From NCBI GenBank assembly GCA_964019165.1, contig OZ025277.1, forward strand, positions 14,409,681-14,473,680: a stretch of 64,000 nucleotides of DNA. The letters run 5' to 3'. Positions 23,501-44,200 of this stretch are shown here, piece after piece. The DNA is from Mastigias papua (taxonomy: Eukaryota; Cnidaria; Scyphozoa; Rhizostomeae; Mastigiidae). The notes beneath the pieces were generated by a model, which saw nothing but the letters and a program-made list of their open reading frames with translations, had not been told where the DNA came from and ran no database searches. Numbering within the stretch: the first letter of the stretch is position 1; each line of letters begins with the position of its first letter. Both the position numbers and the translations under genes were made by a program.

Positions 23501-24189
23501 TTGTCATTGATCTTGATCTTCATTCGTCTATTTCTAACAACGCAGGACAAATGACCATGATCTTTCAAGAATTCGAGAATTCAGTTAGCCGATGTATTTG
23601 GTCGAAATCTGGAGACATGTGAGTTTGCAAAAGTAAGAAGTAAGCGAAACAAGGATTTACGAGAATGAGAATATCAGTATATAAACAATTGCCTATTCCA
23701 TGGAGATATTTGTTTTCTAGATTAAGCCCATGTGCGTACATTTTTTAAGCTGTGAGTGCCTCAAAGGCGTGGTCAAACTGAGCAAACAATTGGTAATTCT
23801 TTAAAAGTAAAATGTGATCAACGTTAGAGTTTAACCTGCTTGCTTCGACACGAAACATTTTCTGGACGTTGGAGAACATTTACTGGAGGTGGGTTCAGGG
23901 GTGTGTTAAAGTAGAGGATGTAGGTGTTGTCATAGCCCCACGTTTGCGGAGGTTTATGGTAATTTTTTTGCTTGTCGGTAAAAGCCGGCATAACAGTAAT
24001 GGCTTGGCGGTTGTTATGGTGTCTTGTTCAAAACAAGCAGGTTAATTTGTGTTGCTACACTCCTTCCATTGGAGATTGCTCGGCAAGTCACTTGGTTTAT
24101 CTTTCGTTTTGTGGAAAGTAGGATCTGTTGACAAATGCAGCTGATCACTGCAAAGCGTTGGCCAAACATTTGATCACGTTATGACTATA

Positions 24190-24472
24190 GCCACGGTCAC
24201 ACTACTCCGTTTTCAAACATAAAACAAATATCTATCAACTGGGGTTTACATCTGTCTCCAAAAACGCATCTACTTGACGACTTCCTTTAACTTGGCGCTG
24301 TTGGTAGCGTTTTCAAATTCCTCCGTTTTTGGTGTTCACACTACAGAGTTGCGTTTTCGTTTAACCCCGTTTTCTTTTACGTCCGTTTTTACCACCGTTT
24401 TCAGTTAGCTCCATTTATGGGGTGGATTAGTGCGAACACAAAGCCAAAAACGGAGTAGTGTGAACGGGGTGC
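24190..24472. mobile_element. MITE with CACACTACTCCGTTTT ends
   Basis: Inverted ends ggtcacactactccgttttc and aaaaacggagtagtgtgaac. The interior repeats variants of ccgttttt. Non-coding, target site unclear. Confidence 0.6.
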
Positions 24473-24684
24473 AAGAGCAAGCGCACATCATCTAAACCAT
24501 TTCTATAATCCAACCGTACCAATTCAATTGCATAAGTGCATAATTTCCATTCAGTCATTCAATCCGTAAGTGTAATTCTCACTCTCATATCTCAAAAAGA
24601 AAACTATAAAAGACAGAACATGTTTGAAAAACAGAATTGAAACCACAAAAACACATCTAATTTGCTCCCGGAAGCGAAGTTTAA

Positions 24685-25013
24685 TATAAGCTTTTCTTTT
24701 ATAAGACGCATGGCTCAAGACCTAGTAGTAAAGTTTCTTCAATTTCGCCATATTTTAGTCCTAAAGTTTCTTAAAAGTATCTTTATATAATGGAACAAAT
24801 TGCAGCGAAAACGATAGGAACGTAAGACATTGAAACTTGTTAAATATGAGGAGGGAAAAACGGGCTTCCGAAACAGTGAAAGATGGCACAGAATGCTCTA
24901 AAGTTTCTTAGCTCTTTCATTGTAGTTGAAAAAGTTTATTTAATTTTAGGGTACCTATTACTAGGTTTCCTATAAACTGGTTTCTTATAAAAAAATCGTG
25001 TATAAGAATAGCT
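24685..25013. mobile_element. Foldback MITE, TACACG/TATAAG family
   Basis: Ends tataagcttttcttttataag and ttcttataaaaaaatcgtgta; interior 'caagacctagtagtaaag' as in sister copies. Confidence 0.5.
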
Positions 25014-25876
25014 CAATTTACGAATAGTTCGACACACGCCCTTTACATTTCTTCAATCCCCTTGCACAGCGAAATCAGAAAAAGCTCTAAATCAATCATT
25101 TTGATAGTTTCTAGGTATAGCATAAAGCTTAGATAGTTTATTGGAGTTGAGGCATATTAAGCAGCTGGAAAAGTTTCCAAAAGGCCCAAAAGCTCCCTAG
25201 CAAAGAGTATCCTACAACTAAGAAGCTAGAGTTAGGATGGTCTAAAAACTTCCTTGATTTTTTGGGTTGGACTGGCAAACGTTTCTAACGGTTCCTAGAT
25301 AAGTAAGAGAAAATAATAGCCTTGAATCAATCGCTTTCTAAGATGCTATAAGTAATGGAAAATCCGAATTTTAACAGACAACAAAGTCAGTAGAGTCATT
25401 TTCGAGAGCTGAATCAAAGATGGCGATAGAGCTTTGCGATCATATTGTATAGTTGGTAAATTCCAAAGAGGATCACTATGGGAAAGGATTCATTCCAGTA
25501 TGTCCTCCTTAAAGTTGTAGGAGAATGGGGGGGGGGGGGGTCACAACCAGTAATCATTCTTATCGTTAAGAGATCGCATAATTGGGTCCCATACTTATAA
25601 ATGTTAAAGCTGAGAGTAAGAGCTCAAGAAAAGGAGTGTACATTATAAGTTGTGCAAGAAATGAAATCAAAAGTGCTGACATGGTACAGGTCTTTAAAGC
25701 CACATAATGTATAGAAAAAGGCACCATGGTTGCTGAATAATATGAGAAATGAAATCGAAAATATACGAAATGACATATCTTCTCGTACAGATTTTCAGTC
25801 ACAGTAATTTTCTCTCACACTACGAGTCTTTCTCGTATTACAAATGTGTGCAGGAAGGGAAGTTCGATAATTTATC

Positions 25877-35195
<9,319 letters not shown>

Positions 35196-36091
35196 TTTGG
35201 GAACTAAATTGAGGCCTGATAGCAAAAAGAATAAAAACGTTCAGCAATTTAAACAGTTCAATAGTCTATTGGCACTACAGAGTTTCTTTATCACATGAAA
35301 AAGTTTAAACATTCCATAACCTTTAGAGCTAGAATTGTGACAAAAAACAGAGATATTTCTTCATCATTAGAGATGTTTCAATTTAATGACATTATACTAT
35401 TTAACTAATGACATAATTGGAGTTAGACTTGAAACTAGTGGCATAATCAGTATATAGTTAGACCTAAACTAGTGACATAAATGTTTCAACTCAAATATGA
35501 GCCATCATCAGTAAGTGATAAGAATAGGGGAAGTAAAGTCCATAGATTGTGTTCAACTTTTTGTGTAATTGTGAAATTCAAACAGTCTGCTGAAATCTGT
35601 GGGCAGAAGACACTAAGATATAACTTTGGTTGCATGAACAAAGTTTTCTGTCCTTCTTTTGTAGAGTACTGAGACTAGTATTAGAACAAATGTTTGAGGG
35701 ATTCTGATATGGTAACTTTTAACCAAAATCTAGCTAGTGTAAGTGGCAATAGTGGATTTCTATAACTTGCAACAACTATTCATGATGCTGCGTGTAGAGG
35801 AAAAGATGGATTTAATATACAGTGATGTGGGTATTAAGAATACAGAAAGTTGAAATTGCATATAAAAATCATTTGAAATTAATCATTGTGTACATTACTT
35901 TCAAATGGTACACAGATTATATGTCATTTCAACTGTCCATAATCTTAAAATCTGTCTGTCAATCTACACATATGCCTTATGGAGATAGTACTTACCAGTG
36001 ATTTACATCTGGATCTAAACAACAGGAAATACCTCACACCAATATCTATCATTGCATATCATAGGGCAAATACCTTTTATTGCACAAATAC

Positions 36092-36493
36092 AATAGATCC
36101 ATTTTTCATAAGAAACCTGGATCAGTAGCTAGTACAAAAAGCATCTTAGTTTGGCATAAAAATTCTGATATTTTAATACCAGCAGTTTCTTAATTGGTTT
36201 CTTATTTTTGGAACCTAAAATTGCCTTATTGCTTAGAAGCCAGGCATTTCTGGATGGACAGACATGCTGATTATCATGGAAAAAGCTAAATAGATCAACA
36301 TCAAAAGTTACAATGTATTTTCCAAACAAAAATCAAACAAATAAAGATCTACAAAAACTGTTGACAAAAGAGTGCACCATCCATAGTCTATAGTTTAGTT
36401 TCTCAATTTTTCTTAACCTCTTAACTTCTTAAGTTTTGGCCAGCCCAGTACTAGTTTCTTATAAAATAGTTTCTTACAAGATAAAAGTGTGTG
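36092..36493. mobile_element. Foldback MITE, TACACG/TATAAG family
   Basis: Ends ccatttttcataagaaacc and ggtttcttat-type inverted (tagtttcttacaagataaaa). Confidence 0.45.
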
Positions 36494-36912
36494 AACACTC
36501 TTTCTATAAGGAACCTACAATGTAGAATGCTGAAATATTTAGAGAACTTGTTGTACAAAAAGAGAATTCCCTAAGGAACTTTTCAATTTGAAAAATTTTT
36601 AAATAGCAAACAACCATGAATCAAGAAGCTGGTTCCAGCCTTCTGCAGCCAAAACCAAAACTCACAGAGATTGTGTGCTATGCTTGTGTCAAGTGTGTCA
36701 TTGACCTTCTATGTACCTTTGGTCTTACGTTATAGCCAAAATTAAAGGCAAAAATTCAGAATTTTAATGTTTTATGTGTTGTCTGTGCTATCTCAATGGC
36801 ATTAGCTGTGCATAGAAAATCAAGTAACTATCAACAAATATTAAGTACTACAATTTGATCATAGGAGGTCCAAAAATAAGGAACTTTTGGAACTAGGTCT
36901 TGAGCTGAGATT
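36494..36912. mobile_element. Foldback MITE, same family, next copy
   Basis: Starts aacactctttctataaggaac directly after the previous copy and ends near aactaggtcttgagctgag. The boundaries are approximate. Confidence 0.4.
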
Positions 36913-38153
36913 GACAGGAAATGCAAACCATCTAGCATATGGAGAAGAAAACAGCTGCATTTTGTCAGCTACAGCAGTGAACACATGAATGCGCATGTGT
37001 CTGAGTAAAAAACCGGTCCATGTGAAGTTTTGCAAAGCTACTTAATCAGCACAATCAACGATCGTATTTGATAGCATTCTGCATGCGCAGCAATCAAACT
37101 GTCAAAAAATTGGCGATATCTGAACACTATAAACACTCTGTTATGAGCCCCTATTTTTTCAGGACTTGCTGCATCTTGATTCCTGCTTAAGAAATCGGTT
37201 TTCAATTTATGTATTCTTCTGTATGTTAGGAACTAAGCACCATGGCTGAATGATTTTTTAGGCCCTTGCAGTTTAAGGAGGTTCTACTAGGCAAGACGCT
37301 CCCTATCACGCTTGACTTCTAGTTTGGTTGCCAAAAAGGTGTGCGTAAGTGCTCAGCATGAGAAAGAGATCTTCTTGTCCTCCAAAGCAATCACACAACG
37401 TGAACAATAACATACAACTTAAATTCATAGCTTACCTACCAAATTTGATAGTGTCTTAAATTGCCTGTTTTCCAAAACAGAATTCCCTCTTTTACTCTCA
37501 GTCACCCATCTAACTGTTTCAGATTATTTCAAGATCAAAAAAGATAGAATTACGTTGAATTCCACAAAACTGACTGCCTAAAAGACTATGTCGGTTAAAT
37601 AGCTTTTGACTACACCACCCATCACAACGTCTGTCGCACCATCTTGGATTCAGTGCTGGTCATACAACAACAAAAAATCGCCATATCATTGGCGCCTCCG
37701 CAGAATGCAGTTGACAACTGCACAGACAATCTCTATTAAGAAACTTTTACTTATCAATATTCGTATGAAGAAGTATTTCTTTACAACTAAAAAGCATACA
37801 ATAAAAACAACTACAATAACATGATTGAAATTATTTTGATTGTTTTGATTATTATTTTGAAACTGGTATTTTATTGCAATTCAGTCGTATATGTTCCTAA
37901 AAGTAGAATATATATGACAAAGGTATCTTCTTGATCCCATCAGGAGTGGAGTGATATAAGGGTTTTCTTTACAAAGATACCTCTTTATTGTTAGGAAGAT
38001 AGTTATCTGAAGACAAAAAGTTGATGGCTTTTCCAGATCTTCTTCCTTCCTCGTATTTTCAAAAGTCCCTTTAAGTCGTCCAGCTTCTTAGGTTGTGGGG
38101 CAGTCTTACTCGTGCTAAAAATGTGTGCAGGAAGGGAAGTTCGATAATTTATC

Positions 38154-40087
38154 TCACTGAATTTCTCCCCATGCTGCATTGATCATTTGTTGCTTCAGTA
38201 AAATACCTTGCAACCCACTCTCACCCTCTCTCTCTTCCTCTATGGTTTTCTGCCTGCAATACAGTGCTAACAACATTACCGATTTTCATACATAGATCTC
38301 GTCACAGTTGCGCTGATGAAAGTAAATAAGGGAAGTTCTACTCTCTTTCGCAATTTATATTTTAACGAATTAAGGCCATCTGATCCCATCCTCTTAGCAG
38401 AAGTTTGATGTAGATTCGTTCTAGAACGAAAAGCAAAACAACATGCTTAAATCACATCTTTTGAATTTTCCTGATAAACATGTCAAAGACTGCTTGTTGG
38501 TAACCTACTCGGAATCTAATTGGATCATAAACATATTTGCAAAGCAAAGCCAACTGTCAAATCTTCATTTATGATGCTGTTGACCAAAAACTAACGTTAC
38601 TATTGTCAGAGCCTTTTTTAATGATTCTCATGTGGGAGGGGAGGGGGGTCTAAACTTGGCATGTGATCACGCTAATACTTTAGTGTGTATAAAAACAATA
38701 GAGGTTTCAAAATAAGAAATGGGAAATAATCCAAATTACGACCAGTGGCATTGGAAATGAGGTCAATGCAGCATGGTGAGTGATGATGTAGAATATATTT
38801 GGAAGAAATAAATAGAATAATATTGATATGATTCATCAGCTATCAGCCTGCAATCAGTGTTTCGTTTGTCGGATGATGGTACTGAGGTAATCAATCACAG
38901 GGACTCTAAGCATCCCCGATAGGATGTGAGTTACTTAGACTAATGTCTACTTTAAGTACCATTATGTTTGGTGGCGAGGGGGAAATTTTGAAGTTTTGGT
39001 TTGCGTGAAGGGTGGAAATGCATTCCCCAAGGTGCATTTCATTTCAGAGTAATTATCTGTTATAACGTTACTATATCCTTCCTTCTTTCCTGCAAAGAGA
39101 CCAGCAAGTTATGATTTCACCTGGCCTCTAGTATGAGCAAAAAGATTGTTTAATTTTTCACGACAAAAAAATTCCAGGAGTATGAACGTGACATTTTCTT
39201 TGGAACCAGTCCATAGTCGGACTGCTCACTCTATTGTGGAACTCAAAAGCATCCATACAGATAAATTGATGAAATGTATGACCAAAACATGAATTTTCAC
39301 AACATGAGCTTCTTTCAAATTCCAGGTCTGGAAGCTGGGCAGCTATTTGAAAATGAGATCTGCAGCGCTTAATAGCACGAAAGAGCATAAATCGGCATCT
39401 CATGAAAGGATATTGGTTCTTGATGTGCAGTAAAAGATTAGAAGGACTTGAAGCAACCTTTCTTTAGTTGTGAGAGTGTAAATAAAAGAACATTTAGGGA
39501 GTATCCAGAGGCCATTTGAAATCTTGAAGACAAGTAGAAAGTCATGTGACAAGGGGACACCTTCTGAATTGGTAAATCTGGATTTGCTTATGAGACAATA
39601 TGTAGTAAGGTCAAGGTACTTGAGTTAGTCTGTCCCTTTTCTTTCTAAGTTGTTGCAACTGTTGGAATCATAATACAATAAACTGGAATTGAACTGATAT
39701 TGGAGATTGTTGGTGACTGGTATCTTACGAATGTAGTGTGTAAACTATAAATTATATTGAAAATAACGAAACTCTTGAGTTATTCCATTGGAAGGGCATA
39801 AATCACTTTTTTCACGAGATCTTATCAGGCCCCTAAGTCTTGGGGCTCCATAGCAGTAGAGCCATGCCCAATTTATATCTAGCACACCCCTAGCCTGAGT
39901 TGGATGACAAAAATCTTTGCAATTAAAAACACTCATACAGTACCTATTTGGGTCTGGTCCGTGACTTCGAAAATGGTATATAGTAATCATCTTGTATCTT
40001 CCTATCGTCATGGACGGTCTTGTCAATGTAAACCCTCTGGCTCTTATTCTAAAAAGGATGCCATTTATAAATGCATAAATATATTTC

Positions 40088-40171
<84 letters not shown>

Positions 40172-41230
40172 ACACACACACATTTACAAGGGAAATCACC
40201 AGAAATGCAAATTGATATGAGTTGACGTACGCACGGTGTCATTTCTTTGGAACTTGAACAGCCGATGAACATTAAAAATAAGTCCTTGTTGTGGCTACGG
40301 GTCACATAGGATGTAAGCTTGACGAAAGCAGATTTTTGTACCTTTTGTACAAGTCATCATCTTCTCCTCCCCAGCCCCAGTACATGTTTGAAAGACCATT
40401 GACCTTCTCAAAATCTGCTCGTTTGAATGCACTAACACCTCCAAAAATTTCTTTATAAGGGAGTCTGAAAAACAAATAGATTTTAAATTATTGCAATTAA
40501 CTACGCAATGATCTTTGAGAAGTATATTGTGAGGAAATGGGACAGTTTCCATACGTAGCAATAAAAAATACACCTTACAACACGGGAATACGATTGTTAA
40601 TGCTCTTAAGTGCATTCCAAAAGCAGATGGAACAACTACACATGACCACAAATTTCTGATTCCTTTAGCTTCTCTGCGACACCAACTAAAATGTAAACCC
40701 TTCCCCCAATCATTATAGTCGATAGTCGAATCCGACAGCATTGCAAATAGGGAGCTGGTGTTATAGCTCCTCTATGGCGTAAATGATAGCAAGAGGTTCA
40801 AGATCTTTGACAAACATTGTAAGCGGAATCATGAAAAATTATCTACTAAATCCCAGCTCGTATCCAGGCTTGTGTTTCAGGTGTGGCAAAATTTCCTTGG
40901 GTGAATCATATCGCAAATAATTAAATTAGTTTTAAACATTGTCATATGTGCACTGAGATTAAGTTTACCTGCATGTCTAAGCAACGCAAGTTTGAGAGAA
41001 AGAATTAGAAAATAAAATAAAATAAAAATATAACTTAGATCTTTTGCAGCAGCATTAGCATTAGCATTAGCATTAGCAGCAGCAGCAGCATTAGCAGCAT
41101 TAGCAGCATTAGCAGCAGCATTAGCATTAGCAGCAGCATTAGCATTAGCAGCATTAGCATTAGCATTAGCATTAGCAGCAGCAGCAGCATTAGCATTAGC
41201 ATTAGCATTAGCATTAGCAGCATTAGCATT

Positions 41231-41298
<68 letters not shown>

Positions 41299-44200
41299 GT
41301 ATTTACTTATTCTACTGAAGTGCACTATCATTCTTTTCTCAGTGTACATACTCTCTTATGGGGGGGGGGGGCATAACTGAAAGCTAGCAAGCTATAGGTC
41401 ATTTCCTTTCACAATATAGGCGCATTCCACGCAGCTACTGACACCAAGACCACCGTCACCAAGACTTCTTTCACCATGACCACCATCATCATGACCATTG
41501 TCACCAAGACCACCATCACCAAGGCCATCTTCATCAGTTCTACTCTACTTACAGTAGGCTAAAGAAATTGATTATTTGAATCAGCCCTGATCTGGGGATT
41601 TATAATAGAGGCTTTGTTAGCCTATACCTCAAAACACTTTTCTCCTGAAAGCGATAGATTCAATGCTGCAACGAATGCAATGCAACCTGTTGAAGGAAAA
41701 CACTCCAAACGCTCTCTTCTGTAAGCTCACGATACCCTCCTTCACCACACAGAAAATCCGCTCATCTCTGTCCATCTGTCATACTCTTCATCATCCTATT
41801 TCCTACTCAATGACAAACAAACTAGGAGAAAGCAATTTTAACTCACTTATATCTTAATTTACATACCTATATTTGAATTTATCAATGGCCACGGACAAGT
41901 GTCTTGGAGATGTTGGACAGCCGTACGAGTTTCTATCGTCTTCTGGCAGAAGATCGACATCATTGAAAACAAAACAGTCGAAATCGGCAGTTTTCAGCGC
42001 CTCCTTGAAGCCGATATTTAACAGACTGCCTTTGTTGAATTGATCATCCCCAAAGTGCTCAATCACAAACATCTGATATGATAAATTTTGCCGGTGCAGT
42101 ACTGGATGCATGTGCCGCAATAAAATCTTTAGCTGATTCTCTCTGTTGCGGATTGGAATGATCACGGCTACCTAAATATTGGTAGAAGCCAATTAGAACA
42201 AAATACATGTTACTATATCAAACAAGATCCTGCCCATGGTGTTAGCAAGGGGTTCAGGAATCGAGGGATGCCTGCGCAAGTAAAGCGATGGGAAGCAAAC
42301 ATTGTCTACCATATGCCTTTCTTGGCAAGATTTCATACATGCAAGCATCTTATGGTGAAATACATTGTAACACTAACTATTGCTCATATGAATATTCACT
42401 GAATTCTTTCAGTAAATTTTATATGTACCATGTTTCCTTAAATAGTTGTTGAATAAGCGCCTTCCTAGAAGTCCTGTTTTCAAACAAGAGGCTGGAGCAA
42501 CCATTCAAGGAAACACAGTAGTCAAAGTTAAAATACTTATACAACAACATATGCAACACACGCAAGCTGTTGGCTCATAAGTGAAAAGTGGAAATAACGT
42601 TGTGAAGTTTGGAATAGCAATGAGTAGTAAGAATTCGAAGGGCCGTCGTTTCTAAAAGACAGAACACCCCAAGAAAAGGCTGAACACCCCAAGAGCACCC
42701 CAAGAACAGTCAAGTAAAAGGCTGAAAACCTCACAATCTTAATCAACAATGGACATAATATTCTAAAAATACTTTGATCAATCATTTCGATTTACATGAA
42801 GAGTGGGAAGGACCATTTTAGTATTGTGTTGTTAGAGTTGTTTGTTTTCCGTGCCAAAAGTACGAACGGGGTTATTACATCTGGAGTCATCTAACGTCAT
42901 GAGCTATTTTTGAGAAGATCTTGGGCCTTAATATTTATTTCTCTACGTAAATCAATTTTATTGCTTAAAGTGTCTAGTGATTTCAAAACAGTGAACAATG
43001 GCTGCGCCTGTGGAAACACGAAGAACACTGTCTTTCCCGTCAGGGAGATGGAACAAAAGGTGCTATTTGAACCAGGTGCATCCAGATGTACTGTGGCACT
43101 GCTCATTCACTTGAGTGCAATCCATGCAGTCTACGCCTGAGATACCCGGCGAGGACGACGTTCTCCTTCTCGGCGTACCAGCGTGAGAGGTTTTTGTTTT
43201 TAGTGTTGACGTGCGGGGATGCGATAGTAAAGTGACCTATTTTGGCAATGCTTTAGCGTGAAAGCAACAGTAAGTGTGAATGAATCTGTCCCACCTCTGT
43301 CACCAATGTTGCGATTTATAGGGTTCTCAAAGAAAGACTCAGTAATGGCAGCGTCTTTATTCCATCTCAAACAACTGCAACTAACTAAAAAGTATAACGA
43401 CGTTTGTTAAGAAGTCTCTGTTGGCTGCAGTTCAATATATATATATAAAGGGTTGCCGCTATGCCAATCACAACAAATCTCCGGCATGAGTTTACACGGA
43501 ATGCACTTTGGCTTATTCAGAAGAGACACGAATCTAGCTGCTCCCTCCCCTATTGGTTTATCTATAGAGGAAGCTCCTCCTTTAAGAAAATTCCCCTTTC
43601 ATACAAATTTCAAATGTTTTTATGTAATCTTTTTGTAATCTTGTATTTTGTTCCATTCTCTGTAACTAGTCGTTTTTAATATTTATACATTTGTTGAGAA
43701 TCTGATGCAAATTCCTTCAATCCGCTAAGAAATCCTGAAGCATAGCATTCTCCACAATGCGACCCAGTCTGCTCACTATCTCTCTCTTCATGTGCTGGAG
43801 CCTCTATCTAAACAAAACAATGTTAATGAAAACGAAGATGAAATAAAACTGCATGTCTTCGAGTCCTTCTGGGGAGAGGGGGGTTCCCAACACATTTTTG
43901 ATAATTTTTTGTGATTTTTGTATGTACGTAGAAGAAGTTTCAAATTGAAATGAACTGATCTGAACATGCTCAATATGCTTTGCATGCAAACTGCACTCAG
44001 AAAGGCTTAGTGCGCATAAATGACTCTCGGCCAGAATGCATGCACTCAAGCAATAAACAAACGGAACCACAGCAGAATGCAGTACTTAATACCATACTTT
44101 AGTTCGTATCCAAACCCATAGGCGCATCGCCAAGAAGAGCTCTGCTAAAGAGTGGCCTCAAATCGTTAGCTTTACTTGATTCATCACCAATATATTGGTA

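Larger units (their letters stand above)
21136..25876. other. Intergenic region between genes B and C
   Basis: No coding exon recognised. Contents seen: partial TACACG-family MITE at 21685-21790; a dispersed repeat at about 22400-22690 whose parts recur, partly inverted, near 50855 and 53040-53350; a poly-C tract at 22893; a foldback MITE at 24190-24472; another TACACG-family MITE at 24685-25013. The promoter of gene B should be just right of 21135 but was not resolved. Confidence 0.5.
35196..38153. other. 5' flank of gene C and 3' flank of gene D
   Basis: No coding exon. Two TACACG-family MITEs (36092-36493, 36494-36912). The block 37190-37600 matches 53590-53960 upstream of gene D, and 37870-38110 matches 55500-55740. 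A donor-like gtag/gtaagc at 37436-37431 (minus) within the conserved block suits a 5' UTR exon joined to the acceptor at 35216. Confidence 0.5.

Noticed and set aside
39158..39403. 81-codon minus frame rich in Cys and Phe
   Set aside because: No family recognised, no splice context, and it lies in an intron of gene D; treated as chance.
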